DNA of 54,632 nt from Eubacteriales bacterium (GCA_030539395.1 JAUNSC010000024.1:1-54632), one strand, 5' to 3'. Positions 7,375 to 15,098 are shown, counted from the stretch's first letter. A program made the numbers and translations. The notes: generated from the letters alone by a model not told the origin.

Positions 7375-8202
7375 ATGGACATTATTGAGATTTTAAAAGC
7401 GGTTTTGTTCGGTATAGTAGAAGGAATTACAGAGTGGCTGCCGGTCAGCAGCACCGGACATATGATCCTCCTGGATGAGTTTGTGAAACTGAACGTTTCC
7501 GATGAATTTCTGGAGATGTTTCTCGTAGTTATCCAGTTGGGGGCGATACTTGCAGTTGTAGTACTGTTTTGGAGTCAGTTGTGGCCGTTTTCAACAAAGG
7601 AAAGGTTCTTTATAAAAAAAGATACATTTTCCATGTGGTTTAAAATCCTTGTGGCGTGTGTACCGGCGGCAATTGTGGGCATACTGTTTGATGATAAGCT
7701 GAATGAGCTGTTTTACAATTATCAGACGGTGGCCATGGCGCTTATTGTATTTGGCATACTGTTTATTGTAGTTGAAGTTCAGAATAAGGATATGAGGATT
7801 AAAGTGAATTCTATTGCTGAGATCACTTATCCGGCAGCCATATGGATCGGTGTATTTCAGCTGATTGCCGCAGTATTTCCGGGTACTTCACGTTCAGGTG
7901 CAACGATACTGGGGGCTCTTATGATCGGTGTTTCAAGGACAGTGGCAGCAGAATTTACTTTTTTCCTGGCTGTTCCGGTCATGCTTGGTGCAAGTCTTTT
8001 GAAAATTGTTAAATTTGGTATGGTATTTACGTCTGCAGAACTGGTCCTTCTCATAGTAGGAATGGTCGTTGCGTTTGTTGTTTCTGTTGCAGTGATCAAG
8101 TTCCTGTTGGGCTATATCCGCAGGCACAGCTTTGTAATATTTGGATGGTATCGTATCGCGCTTGGAATTGCAGTACTGGCATACTTCTGGACAAGAGGAT
8201 AA
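7375..8202 (+). CDS. uppP: Undecaprenyl-diphosphatase
   Basis: Membrane enzyme that dephosphorylates undecaprenyl diphosphate to recycle the cell-wall lipid carrier; it gives bacitracin tolerance. At 275 aa it matches the family length. Both signature motifs are present: EGITEWLPVSSTGHM near residues 16-30 and the catalytic PGTSRSGATI near residues 164-173, amid about eight membrane spans. AGGAGG precedes the ATG. The gene is 3 nt from cca, so the two are probably co-transcribed. Confidence 0.93.
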   Translation: MDIIEILKAVLFGIVEGITEWLPVSSTGHMILLDEFVKLNVSDEFLEMFLVVIQLGAILAVVVLFWSQLWPFSTKERFFIKKDTFSMWFKILVACVPAAIVGILFDDKLNELFYNYQTVAMALIVFGILFIVVEVQNKDMRIKVNSIAEITYPAAIWIGVFQLIAAVFPGTSRSGATILGALMIGVSRTVAAEFTFFLAVPVMLGASLLKIVKFGMVFTSAELVLLIVGMVVAFVVSVAVIKFLLGYIRRHSFVIFGWYRIALGIAVLAYFWTRG

Positions 8203-8205
8203 AGA

Positions 8206-9570
8206 ATGATGCAGATTTTATTACCCAAACAAGTGAAAATAATTATAGAGACTCTGGAGACAGCCGGCTACGAAGCATATGCAGTAGGCGGCTGTGTTCG
8301 TGATTCCATTTTAAAAAGGAAACCGGATGACTGGGATATCACAACTTCGGCCAAACCGGAACAGGTGAAGTCGCTGTTCCGCAGGACGATCGATACCGGG
8401 ATACAGCACGGGACAGTGACGGTTCTGATGGATGGACAGGGATTTGAAGTGACCACATATCGTATTGACGGGGAATATACAGACAGCCGTCATCCTAAAG
8501 ATGTCAGTTTTACAGATAATCTGACAGAGGACTTAAAGCGCCGTGATTTTACGATTAATGCTATGGCATACAGTGAAAGCTGTGGGCTGGTGGATGTTTT
8601 TGGCGGCGTACAGGATTTGGAAAATGGTATAATCCGATGTGTCGGAAAGGCTGCGGAGAGGTTTGATGAAGATGCACTCCGCATTTTGAGGGCGGTCCGT
8701 TTTGCGGCACAGCTGGGTTTTGAGATTGAAGAAGACACGCAAAAAGCGGCGTCACTTATGGCGGAAAATCTGAGAAATATCAGCGCGGAGAGAATACAGA
8801 CGGAGCTGGTAAAATTACTGGTGTCATCGCATCCGGAGGTGTTAAAAAAGGCATATGAACTGGGACTGACAAGGATCATTCTTCCGGAATTCGATATTAT
8901 GATGGAGACGGAACAGAATAACCCTCACCACATGTATAGTGTGGGAGAGCATACACTGAAGGCTCTGGAATATGTGGAGTCAGATAAAGTGATGCGTCTG
9001 GCGGTTCTGTGTCATGACTTTGGAAAGCCGGCATCAAAGACGACGAAAGACGGGACAGATCATTTTTACGGGCATCCGCTGATCAGTGAGCAGATCGCGT
9101 CACAGGTTCTGCATAGATTGAAGTTTGATAATGATACTATTTATAAAGTAAAAAAACTGGTCTTGTATCATGATACACGGCCATCTATAAATAAAGAAGA
9201 AATTGAGCAGCTTCGTAAGGGGAAGAGAGTTGTTCCGGAAAAATTTGTACGCCGCCTGATTTTTAAGGTGGGAAAGGAATTGTTTCCTCAGCTGCTGCAG
9301 GTTCGTGGGGCAGACACCCTTGCCCAGAGCGATTACGGAAAGACAGAAAAGCTGATCCTTCTGGAACAGATGACAGAAATCTATGAGGAGATCGTCGAAA
9401 AAGATCAGTGCCTTTCATTAAAAGAACTGGCGGTAAATGGCAAAGATCTGCTGGCTGCCGGCCTGAAACCGGGAAAACAGATGGGAGAAATACTGAACCG
9501 TATGCTCGAAGACGTTCTGGAGGAACCGGAACATAATACAAAAGAATATCTGATGAGCCGGTATCTTTAA
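8206..9570 (+). CDS. cca: CCA tRNA nucleotidyltransferase (class II, with HD domain)
   Basis: Adds or repairs the 3' CCA end of tRNAs. Needed here because the tRNA-Met gene in this window does not encode CCA. Seen: VGGCVRDSIL (residues about 27-36), DDWDITT with the metal-binding acidic pair, RRDFTINAMAY, DEDALRILRAVRFA and an HD domain with LCHDFGKPASK and the later LVLYHDT. At 454 aa the length fits the Gram-positive enzyme with an HD tail. GAGG lies before the start; a second ATG follows at once at 8209. Confidence 0.93.
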   Translation: MMQILLPKQVKIIIETLETAGYEAYAVGGCVRDSILKRKPDDWDITTSAKPEQVKSLFRRTIDTGIQHGTVTVLMDGQGFEVTTYRIDGEYTDSRHPKDVSFTDNLTEDLKRRDFTINAMAYSESCGLVDVFGGVQDLENGIIRCVGKAAERFDEDALRILRAVRFAAQLGFEIEEDTQKAASLMAENLRNISAERIQTELVKLLVSSHPEVLKKAYELGLTRIILPEFDIMMETEQNNPHHMYSVGEHTLKALEYVESDKVMRLAVLCHDFGKPASKTTKDGTDHFYGHPLISEQIASQVLHRLKFDNDTIYKVKKLVLYHDTRPSINKEEIEQLRKGKRVVPEKFVRRLIFKVGKELFPQLLQVRGADTLAQSDYGKTEKLILLEQMTEIYEEIVEKDQCLSLKELAVNGKDLLAAGLKPGKQMGEILNRMLEDVLEEPEHNTKEYLMSRYL

Positions 9571-9678
9571 AATTGTTGCCACTCGCAAATTATGGCAGTC
9601 GTTAATGGCAGCTAAAAATTACATAATCGTTCCCTGTACCGCATAGGATAAAAGGAGTGATATAGGGGAGGGTTATGT

Positions 9679-10662
9679 GTGAACGAAAAAAGTCTGAAAG
9701 TATTAGAACAATACGAATTGGAAGTCATTAGTACAAGGAGAGGACGAGGCTCCTATATCTGTGAAACCAGTCAGGGCAAAAAATTGTTGACGAATTGCGG
9801 CAGTTCAGAAAAGAAGATGATATTTGTCAATAGGGTACTGGAGAGCATGCGGGAAAGCGGGTATGCTTTTGCAGATATTGCAGCGGTGAATAAGGAAGGA
9901 AATCTGCTGACTCCGGACAGGGATGATATTCCCTGCATTCTGAAAGATTGGTATGAGGGGCGGGAGTGCGATACAAAAAACATGTCTGATATAGAGCAGG
10001 CGGTAAAGAATCTCGCACAGCTGCATAAGTGGATGTATCTTGTACCTGATGAAGGGGATACGCGGTATGTGGGAGAAAATATGCTGGAAGAACTGGAACG
10101 GCATAACAGAGAACTTCGAAAAGTATATTCATTTGTCAGAAAAAGAAAGCAAAAAAACGAATTTGAGATATTGTTTTTAAAATGTTATAATATGTTTTAT
10201 GAACAGGCATTGGAGGCCTTTCAAATGCTTGGCAGTACCGGGTATACACAGCTTCGGGAAAAAGCGATCAAAGAGGGAAGTCTGTGCCACGGAAATTTCA
10301 ATCAGCACAATATCTGGTTTTTAGGAAAAGGTCAGGTGTTTGTGGGAAATTTTGACAAGTGCATTTATGGCGTTCAGCTTTCCGACTTATATCAGTTTAT
10401 GAGAAAAATCATGGAAAAGCAGGATTGGTCTGAACAGACAGGCCGGCGTATTTTGGAGGTTTATGAAAAAGAAAACCGGATGGGAGAAAGTGAGCGCATT
10501 TATCTTTATGTGCGTTTACTTTACCCTGAAAAGTTCTGGAAGCTGGTAAACCAGTATTATAATCACAACAAAGCATGGACACCTGAAAAAAGTACGGAGA
10601 AATTAAAAATATTGATAAAGCAGCAGGAAAAAAGGAACACTTTTTTGAGGGGGCTGATATAG
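9679..10662 (+). CDS. CotS-family spore coat protein (kinase-like fold)
   Basis: 327 aa. The sequence follows the CotS pattern, a degenerate aminoglycoside-phosphotransferase fold found in spore coats: NCGSSEKKMIFVNRVLE, LKDWYEGREC, AVKNLAQLHKW, then SLCHGNFNQHNIWF at the catalytic loop and VGNFDKCIYGVQLSDLYQFM at the metal loop. The catalytic Asp of a kinase (HGDxxxxN) is Asn here (HGNFNQHN), and the second loop has NFDK, so kinase activity is doubtful. The GTG start has GGGGAGGG 6 nt upstream. It lies before the sporulation genes yabP and yabQ, which fits a coat role. Confidence 0.75.
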   Translation: MNEKSLKVLEQYELEVISTRRGRGSYICETSQGKKLLTNCGSSEKKMIFVNRVLESMRESGYAFADIAAVNKEGNLLTPDRDDIPCILKDWYEGRECDTKNMSDIEQAVKNLAQLHKWMYLVPDEGDTRYVGENMLEELERHNRELRKVYSFVRKRKQKNEFEILFLKCYNMFYEQALEAFQMLGSTGYTQLREKAIKEGSLCHGNFNQHNIWFLGKGQVFVGNFDKCIYGVQLSDLYQFMRKIMEKQDWSEQTGRRILEVYEKENRMGESERIYLYVRLLYPEKFWKLVNQYYNHNKAWTPEKSTEKLKILIKQQEKRNTFLRGLI

Positions 10663-10707
10663 TTAAATCAGAGAATCCAAGGTCGGAGCGCCATTTAGTG
10701 AAAGCCC

Positions 10708-10736
10708 TTGACAAAAAGGGCTTCTCGGTATATAAA
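10708..10736 (+). promoter_or_regulatory. Strong promoter for hup
   Basis: Perfect TTGACA (10708-10713), a 17-nt spacer and TATAAA (10731-10736). About 100 nt of leader precede the HU gene. Confidence 0.75.
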
Positions 10737-10845
10737 CTATTGTAGGAGCGTAAGCGTGACACGTTCAGAACTGACAAGAACTGGTAAGCTTCGGCTGGGA
10801 GCGTGGTCAAAAAGAGATTAACTAGACTAGAGGAGGAATTGTTCC

Positions 10846-11124
10846 ATGAACAGAACAGAATTAGTTGCAGCAATCGCAAACAAAACAGAATTATCCAGGA
10901 AAGATGCTGAAAAAGCATTGAAAGCTTTTACAGAAATTGTAGCAGAAGAACTGAAAAATGGTGAGAAGATTCAGTTGGTAGGCTTTGGTACATTTGAAGT
11001 ATCTGAGAGAGCAGCAAGAACAGGAAGAAATCCGCAGACAGGTGAAGCAATGGAGATTGAAGCATCTAAAACACCGAAATTCAAAGCAGGAAAAGCTCTG
11101 AAGGATACTGTTAATGAGAAATAA
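10846..11124 (+). CDS. hup: HU-family DNA-binding protein
   Basis: Nucleoid protein that bends DNA as a dimer. The 92-aa length and wording are canonical: MNRTELVAAIA at the start, the arm motif GFGTFEVSERAARTGRNPQTG with the intercalating Pro region, and TPKFKAGKALKDTVN at the end. AGAGGAGGAATTG gives a strong ribosome site. It has its own promoter and terminator, so it is expressed apart from the downstream genes. Confidence 0.95.
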   Translation: MNRTELVAAIANKTELSRKDAEKALKAFTEIVAEELKNGEKIQLVGFGTFEVSERAARTGRNPQTGEAMEIEASKTPKFKAGKALKDTVNEK

Positions 11125-11142
11125 TTCTTTTTATACAAAGGA

Positions 11143-11172
11143 AAAACGGGGGCGGAGATGCCCCCTGTTTTA
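11143..11172 (+). terminator. Intrinsic terminator of hup
   Basis: GGGGGC (11148-11153) and GCCCCC (11160-11165) with a 6-nt loop, flanked by AAAAC and GTTTT that extend the stem; TGTTTTAAT follows. Confidence 0.85.
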
Positions 11173-11219
11173 ATGTTATGGGAAATTTAGGAAGTTTCCC
11201 ATATCTTAGGAGGAAATTC

Positions 11220-11459
11220 ATGAGACTTGATAAATTTTTAAAAGTTTCCCGCCTGATTAAACGCAGAACTGTGGCAAACGAGGCTTGTGATGCAGGAAGA
11301 GTTCTTGTAAATGACAAAGTGGCAAAAGCATCCGTCAATGTGAAGACGGGAGATGTGATTGAGATACAGTTTGGAACAAAAAGCGTTAAAGTGGAAGTGG
11401 TAAATGTTCAGGAAACTGTGCGCAAAGAAGAGGCACAGGAGATGTATCGTTATTTATAG
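11220..11459 (+). CDS. rqcP: S4-domain RNA-binding protein RqcP (YabO)
   Basis: 79 aa from the ATG at 11220, which has TAGGAGG 7 nt upstream. The S4 fold shows MRLDKFLKVSRLIKRRTVANEA and AGRVLVNDKVAKASVNVKTGD. RqcP works with RqcH on stalled 50S subunits to add alanine tails in ribosome quality control. The order hup-rqcP-yabP-yabQ-divIC is conserved in spore-forming Firmicutes. Confidence 0.9.
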   Translation: MRLDKFLKVSRLIKRRTVANEACDAGRVLVNDKVAKASVNVKTGDVIEIQFGTKSVKVEVVNVQETVRKEEAQEMYRYL

Positions 11460-11516
11460 TTCTTTTTTTCGGGTTTGTGCATATGTATAAATTGAGGACG
11501 CAGACCGGGTGGATAT

Positions 11517-11801
11517 ATGGAAGAAAAGCAAATGCAAAGAGCACATAAGGTGGTCGTTGTTGGAAGAAAATCGGGAACCATCAGCGGCATATCGGATGTG
11601 CTCTCTTTTGATGAAAATGAAATTGTGCTGGATACAGACCTGGGATTATTGACAATAAAAGGAAAGGAGCTGCACATCAGCCGTCTTAGCCTGGAACTGG
11701 GAGAAGCGGATATGGAAGGCAAAGTAGACAGTCTTGTCTACTCTCAGCGAGGCCGCCGCAAAAAACAGGAAGGCTCATTGATGAGCAGGCTTTTGAAATA
11801 A
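11517..11801 (+). CDS. yabP: Sporulation protein YabP
   Basis: 94 aa. The sequence LSFDENEIVLDTDLGLLTIKGKELHISRLSLELGE matches the YabP/YqfC sporulation domain, and MEGKVDSLVYS is the usual C-terminal wording. It is thought to act with YabQ in the spore envelope, expressed in the mother cell. The basic tail (QRGRRKKQEGSLMSRLLK) is normal for the family. The next gene starts 1 nt after its stop. Confidence 0.9.
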   Translation: MEEKQMQRAHKVVVVGRKSGTISGISDVLSFDENEIVLDTDLGLLTIKGKELHISRLSLELGEADMEGKVDSLVYSQRGRRKKQEGSLMSRLLK

Positions 11802-11802
11802 A

Positions 11803-12147
11803 TTGAGCGAAGTTGTCAGACAGGAAACCATTTTTTTCTTTTCCAGTATAATTACCGGAGTCATTCTGGTGTGGTCCTATGATTTGTTCCGCATCTTCCG
11901 CAAAATGGTGAAACATCATACCATTGCCGTCAGTGTGGAAGACCTGCTTTATTGGTTTGCGGTTGCTTTTATTATTTTTGGCATGATTTTTGAAAAAAAT
12001 AACGGCGCAATACGTGGCTATGCTTTTGTGGGGATTTTGATCGGAGTATGGGCAGAATGCTTTTTGGAGTCGATTTTTCGAAAGTTATGGATAAAATTGT
12101 TGAAAAAAGTCGGAAAAAGGAGTAAGATGAAACAAGGCAAAAGATAA
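11803..12147 (+). CDS. yabQ: Spore cortex biosynthesis protein YabQ
   Basis: 114 aa with a TTG start right after yabP. Membrane spans lie at FFFSSIITGVILVWSYDLF, LLYWFAVAFIIFGMIF and YAFVGILIGVWAECFL; DLFRIFRK and ED.L(Y/F)W are family signatures. YabQ is a mother-cell membrane protein needed for cortex formation. The short basic tail KRSKMKQGKR is typical. No strong Shine-Dalgarno is seen, so it is probably coupled to yabP. Confidence 0.88.
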   Translation: MSEVVRQETIFFFSSIITGVILVWSYDLFRIFRKMVKHHTIAVSVEDLLYWFAVAFIIFGMIFEKNNGAIRGYAFVGILIGVWAECFLESIFRKLWIKLLKKVGKRSKMKQGKR

Positions 12148-12171
12148 CATGTTCTGACGGGGGAATGAAAT

Positions 12172-12471
12172 ATGGCAAAGAAGCGACGGCAAAAGGGAAG
12201 TAATCGCCGTGAAATGATATGCATCTCGTTGGTTGTGCTGGTATTGTTGGGAGTTGTAGCTGTACAGAGCAGCCGTCTGAAAGATAAAAATGCCGGCTAT
12301 GAAGCAAGATTGCAGCTTTTGAACGAACAGCTTGAAAAAGAGAGCGAACGTGCATTAGAGATAGCCGAATTAAAAGATTATGTAAATACAAAAGAATATG
12401 CAGCCCAGGCAGCGAAAGAAAAGCTTGGTATGGTAGGAGAAAACGAGATTCTTTTCAAAGCGGAAAATTAA
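12172..12471 (+). CDS. divIC: Septum formation initiator protein DivIC
   Basis: 99 aa. A basic cytoplasmic start (MAKKRRQKGSNRRE) is followed by one membrane span (ICISLVVLVLLGVVAV) and an extracellular coiled coil (LQLLNEQLEKESERALEIAEL), then YAAQAAKEKLGMVGENEILF, the conserved end of the DivIC/FtsB family. It acts with FtsL and DivIB in the divisome. It is the last gene of the hup-yab cluster and ends at a strong terminator. Confidence 0.9.
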   Translation: MAKKRRQKGSNRREMICISLVVLVLLGVVAVQSSRLKDKNAGYEARLQLLNEQLEKESERALEIAELKDYVNTKEYAAQAAKEKLGMVGENEILFKAEN

Positions 12472-12476
12472 TTAGA

Positions 12477-12523
12477 AGCTATTCAGAAAGTGGCATGCAG
12501 GCCACGATCTGGATGGCTTTTTT
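12477..12523 (+). terminator. Long intrinsic terminator after divIC
   Basis: The 11-nt arm at 12477-12487 (AGCTATTCAGA) pairs fully, with two G-T pairs, with TCTGGATGGCT at 12508-12518. An inner stem (GTGGC/GCCAC) sits on top, and a run of T follows. Confidence 0.85.
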
Positions 12524-12544
12524 AAATAATATAAAAAGAAATAG

Positions 12545-12573
12545 TTGACAATAGAAAAAAAATCTTATATAAT
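12545..12573 (+). promoter_or_regulatory. Consensus promoter of tRNA-Met
   Basis: TTGACA (12545-12550), exactly 17 nt, TATAAT (12568-12573): a perfect sigma-A promoter 12 nt before the tRNA. Confidence 0.9.
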
Positions 12574-12585
12574 ATTTTTTGCTGT

Positions 12586-12659
12586 GGCGGAATAGCTCAG
12601 TTGGCTAGAGCACACGGTTCATACCCGTGGTGTCGAGAGTTCAAATCTCCCTTCCGCTA
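12586..12659 (+). tRNA. Elongator tRNA-Met (anticodon CAU), prophage attachment target
   Basis: Acceptor GGCGGAA pairs with TTCCGCT (G1-U72 wobble), D-arm GCTC/GAGC with TTGG in the loop, anticodon stem CACGG/CCGTG with loop TTCATAC (CAU), and T-loop TTCAAAT. The T-stem GAGAG/CTCCC has an A50-C64 mismatch, which is odd for a host tRNA. Discriminator A73 is at 12659; CCA is not encoded. The integrase of the prophage starts its terminator 4 nt downstream, so the 3' half of the tRNA is the attachment core, and the mismatch may have come with the phage. Confidence 0.93.
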
Positions 12660-12660
12660 C
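12620..12660. other. Probable attL core (3' end of tRNA-Met)
   Basis: The integrase gene lies immediately next to the tRNA 3' end and points toward it, the usual layout of tRNA-targeting tyrosine recombinases. The core should span the anticodon loop to the discriminator base. The exact limits need attR, which is beyond the window. Confidence 0.45.
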
Positions 12661-12663
12661 TAA

Positions 12664-12693
12664 AAAGGTCTAGTATTTACTAGGCCTTTTTTT
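12664..12693. terminator. Bidirectional terminator between tRNA-Met and integrase
   Basis: AAAGGTCTAGTA (12664-12675) pairs completely (one G-T) with TACTAGGCCTTT (12678-12689). A T-run follows on the plus strand, and on the minus strand the stem runs into TTTTTA. The last integrase codons and its stop (12680-12682) lie inside the stem. Confidence 0.85.
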
Positions 12694-13768
12694 GTTCGTG
12701 TTGTATTTTGTGTTGCATCATATCTTCAAAGTGGTTAATTGCAATGGAATTTAACTCTGCTTCAAACTCTTTCATCGTGTGACGATACACGTCTTTCAAT
12801 ACGCTGTCGTTTCCCCAACCTCCAGAACGCATAATGTACGCGTCCGGAACGCCCAGAGCGTGAAGAATAGATGCATTGTAATGACGAAGATCGTGAAAAC
12901 GAAAATGCGGCAATCCTGCGCTTTCTAGAACGCGTATAAAGCGCTGGCTGATCATGTTCGGGCGAAGTTTGGTAATGCGTTCACCGCTTTTGGGCAATTT
13001 ATCAATGACAAACCCGGGCATTGTAACAAATCTGTCTCCGGCATAACTCTTAGGGGCCTTTGTAACCCATCTTTTATCATTGGTCATAACCATTGTTCTG
13101 TGTATGTGAATTACGTTTCCGGAAATATCGCTGATTTCCAGTGCAGATATTTCCCCACGGCGCATGGCTCCAAAAGCGGCGAGATAAACAGGTATTTCCA
13201 TGTCGGTTTCTTTCACGCATTCTACCAGACGCTGTATATCGGCATCAGATGGAACATAAATATCCGGACGTATTTTCTTTGGCAGAGCGGTACGAAAAAC
13301 CATCTCAGGGCAAAATCGCGCCATTACAGCCGAAAACAGCCCGTGCATATCGCGTACAGATTTTGGTGATAAATCAGCGGAAGCGCGGTTGACTTCATTT
13401 TGTATAATATCCTGTGTAATGTCTTTTAGTTTGAACCGGCAGAGGGGGTTCAAACAATTGCGCTCCATGTTCCGGTATTTTCGGATACTGGCTGGAGACA
13501 GGACGGAAGAACGCTCATTTATGTATATGTTAAGCGCTTCACCGAATGTCATAGAATAATTTGTAAGTTGCCGCTTTTCTTTGTTGACTGCCCATTCCGC
13601 CGCCATCTGTTCGCATTTGCGTTTCCCCTTTGGGCTTGGATCATCACATGTAAATGATTCGTAAATACGTTTTTTCTTAATTGTGCCATCTGGCTGAGGA
13701 AGTTCCTCGGTATGAGAGTATACCTGACATCTCCATGAGCCTGACGGAAGCTTTTTTGCTGTTGCCAT
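12680..13768 (-). CDS. int: Phage integrase, tyrosine recombinase
   Basis: 362 aa from ATG 13768 (GAGGATG upstream), beginning MATAKKLPSGSWRCQVYSH, the arm-binding domain of Firmicutes phage integrases. The core-binding domain follows, then the catalytic domain with Arg in GAMRRGEISALE, His-x-x-Arg in FRFHDLRHYNASILHALG, a Trp in the second His position (SGGWGND) and the nucleophile Tyr in VYRHTMKEF. It recombines attP with the tRNA-Met gene. The frame is open further upstream, but those starts lack ribosome sites. It is transcribed toward the tRNA, opposite to the lytic genes. Confidence 0.93.
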   Translation of the reverse strand: MATAKKLPSGSWRCQVYSHTEELPQPDGTIKKKRIYESFTCDDPSPKGKRKCEQMAAEWAVNKEKRQLTNYSMTFGEALNIYINERSSVLSPASIRKYRNMERNCLNPLCRFKLKDITQDIIQNEVNRASADLSPKSVRDMHGLFSAVMARFCPEMVFRTALPKKIRPDIYVPSDADIQRLVECVKETDMEIPVYLAAFGAMRRGEISALEISDISGNVIHIHRTMVMTNDKRWVTKAPKSYAGDRFVTMPGFVIDKLPKSGERITKLRPNMISQRFIRVLESAGLPHFRFHDLRHYNASILHALGVPDAYIMRSGGWGNDSVLKDVYRHTMKEFEAELNSIAINHFEDMMQHKIQHEQKKA

Positions 13769-13900
13769 AATATCATCCTCTTTCTTAGATTTAGGGTATA
13801 AAAAATACACCCTGTTCATTTTGAAGGATGTATGGTAAAATACTATTGTTCGGATAGTGACCATGCATCCTCTGGGTTGGCAGGTTACATCTATGTGAAG

Positions 13901-13931
13901 CCGTTCGGTGTTGGTAGCGCCGGGCGGTTTT
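13901..13931 (+). terminator. Strong hairpin with T-run, plus strand, small RNA end?
   Basis: CCGTTCGGTG (13901-13910) pairs with CGCCGGGCGG (13918-13927), 10 bp with two G-T pairs and a 7-nt loop, followed by TTTT. It faces plus-strand transcription although all genes nearby run minus, so it may end an unannotated small RNA antisense to the integrase leader. No clear promoter was found. Apart from this hairpin, the 195 nt between the integrase and the next gene show nothing recognisable. Confidence 0.5.
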
Positions 13932-13963
13932 GCTGTTATGAGTAAATTATTATTTCACAATTT

Positions 13964-14122
13964 TCAGTTTATAAGTTTCTCTTTGAGTGCGTCATCTTGC
14001 ATAAGCGTATCAATGAGAGATTGTACTTCTTCATCTGTCAGTTTATCTATCATTTGGAACAGAAGGTTGAGCTGTTCGTCTCGAGATAATTTTGAAAATT
14101 CATCTGGGGTCAATAAATTCAT
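13964..14122 (-). CDS. Small acidic phage protein (52 aa), unknown
   Basis: ATG 14122 has AAGGAAGGATCG upstream. The 52-aa product (MNLLTPDEFSKLSRDEQ, FQMIDKLTDEEVQSLIDTLM) is predicted all-helical with no membrane part. It lies in the lysogeny cluster between the integrase and the ImmA-like gene and reads in the same direction. No known family was recognised. Confidence 0.6.
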   Translation of the reverse strand: MNLLTPDEFSKLSRDEQLNLLFQMIDKLTDEEVQSLIDTLMQDDALKEKLIN

Positions 14123-14179
14123 TTGACGATCCTTCCTTTTGATGGTGGTCGTGATACTTGATAAGCACTAAAAATTTAA

Positions 14180-14584
14180 TCACAAATCATTGCTATACAG
14201 GTAATTGTGCTCGGCACGAGCAAACATATCGCAGTTTTCACGCAGAAATTCAATTCTCTCTTTGTCGACTTCGATTTGTCGCTGAATTTTTCGGCGTTGC
14301 CTTTGAAGGCGCTTGATTCTTCGCTCGATTTCATCAATAGACATTACTTTTGCGTCTGGCTGATTGGCAAGACCGTGAGCAATAGCTTCTATTTGTTGTG
14401 CGTCAGTTTTTTCAAAGTCATTTTCTTTAATGTGCTTCATTGCATGCTCATATGCTTGGAGCTGTGCTTCGGATGATAGTCTTGCATTAATGAATATAGT
14501 ATAACTGTCATCCTCATTATGGGTGACGGCTTCACGTTCTGGTCCGGGAAAATTAACTAAAATTACATTAACATCCGGTGTCAT
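14180..14584 (-). CDS. Phage protein of the ImmA/IrrE-neighbour type, no protease motif
   Basis: 134 aa from ATG 14584 (AAAGGAACG upstream); the start overlaps the repressor stop by 17 nt. The N-terminal half (VILVNFPGPEREAVTHNEDD, YTIFINARLSSEAQLQAYEHAMKHI) resembles proteins found beside CI-like repressors in Clostridium phages. It has YEHAMKHI where an ImmA protease would have HExxH, so it is not expected to cut the repressor. The C-terminal half is a charged coiled coil (ERRIKRLQRQRRKIQRQIEV). Role unknown; a partner of the repressor is likely from position. Confidence 0.65.
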   Translation of the reverse strand: MTPDVNVILVNFPGPEREAVTHNEDDSYTIFINARLSSEAQLQAYEHAMKHIKENDFEKTDAQQIEAIAHGLANQPDAKVMSIDEIERRIKRLQRQRRKIQRQIEVDKERIEFLRENCDMFARAEHNYLYSNDL

Positions 14585-14978
14585 CGTTACCACGTTCCTT
14601 TCTTTTAAGCGCCAAAAGTATGCTGTGCGCGGTCTGGATATCTTCAGGTTTGGCATCTCTGGCGGTGTCGAATAGCAGGCGAAGTTCTTTATTTTCAAAT
14701 ATCTCCTGAGCAGCTTTGGCAGTTTCTTCGTTGAGATAGTAGTCTGCGGATTCTGTCTCTAATTTATCTTCTATCAAATCTGAGCGTTTACAATTAAACA
14801 ATTTGCACATAGCGTCAACTTTATCCATTCTGGGTGTTTTTATGCCATTGCACCAATTATAAACAGAGGTAGAGCCGACACCTATTTTTTTTGCAAGCTC
14901 AACTTGAGTCATATCATTTTTGTTTAAATAATATCGCAATCGTTTGGAAAATATAGCATTAAACTCTTGTTCTGACAT
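14568..14978 (-). CDS. CI-like lysogeny repressor (XRE family)
   Basis: 136 aa from ATG 14978 (GGAGGGAG upstream). The helix-turn-helix is MTQVELAKKIGVGSTSVYNW with CNGIKTPRMDKVDAM behind it. The C-terminal part (YYLNEETAKAAQEIFENKEL, DAKPEDIQTAHSILLALKRK) is the short helical domain of Clostridial phage repressors, not a LexA-type peptidase. So RecA-driven self-cleavage is not expected. It is transcribed divergently from the Cro-like gene, with palindromes CACTTAAAGTG and relatives in the shared promoter region. Confidence 0.85.
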   Translation of the reverse strand: MSEQEFNAIFSKRLRYYLNKNDMTQVELAKKIGVGSTSVYNWCNGIKTPRMDKVDAMCKLFNCKRSDLIEDKLETESADYYLNEETAKAAQEIFENKELRLLFDTARDAKPEDIQTAHSILLALKRKERGNDDTGC

Positions 14979-15010
14979 TTTCGATTTCTCCCTCCTATTC
15001 TTATAAATCA

Positions 15011-15039
15011 ATATTACACCAAAAGTGAAAGAATTGCAA
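15011..15039 (-). promoter_or_regulatory. Repressor (lysogenic) promoter
   Basis: Minus strand: TTGCAA (15039-15034), 17-nt spacer, TAATAT (15016-15011). The operator-like CACCAAAAGTG (15017-15027) lies inside the spacer. Confidence 0.7.
15017..15027. promoter_or_regulatory. Operator-like site OL (CACCAAAAGTG)
   Basis: Imperfect copy (2 differences) of the palindrome CACTTAAAGTG, within the spacer of the repressor promoter. Binding by CI or Cro would block it. Confidence 0.55.
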
Positions 15040-15058
15040 TTAGAAAATGAAAAACTTT

Positions 15059-15069
15059 CACAAAAAGTG
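15059..15069. promoter_or_regulatory. Operator-like site (CACAAAAAGTG)
   Basis: Imperfect copy of the same palindrome. It abuts the -35 (15070) of the lytic promoter. Confidence 0.5.
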
Positions 15070-15098
15070 TTGACACACACTTAAAGTGATGATATACT
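15070..15098 (+). promoter_or_regulatory. Lytic (Cro-side) promoter
   Basis: TTGACA (15070-15075), 17-nt spacer, TATACT (15093-15098). The perfect palindrome CACTTAAAGTG fills the spacer at 15078-15088, so bound repressor would exclude RNA polymerase. Confidence 0.85.
15078..15088. promoter_or_regulatory. Operator palindrome CACTTAAAGTG in the lytic promoter
   Basis: Exact 11-bp palindrome (5-bp arms around A) between -35 and -10. An identical copy lies at 15331-15341, which supports its being the true operator. Confidence 0.7.

Noticed and set aside
14180-14584. ImmA/IrrE protease
   Set aside because: No HExxH; YEHAMKHI replaces it.
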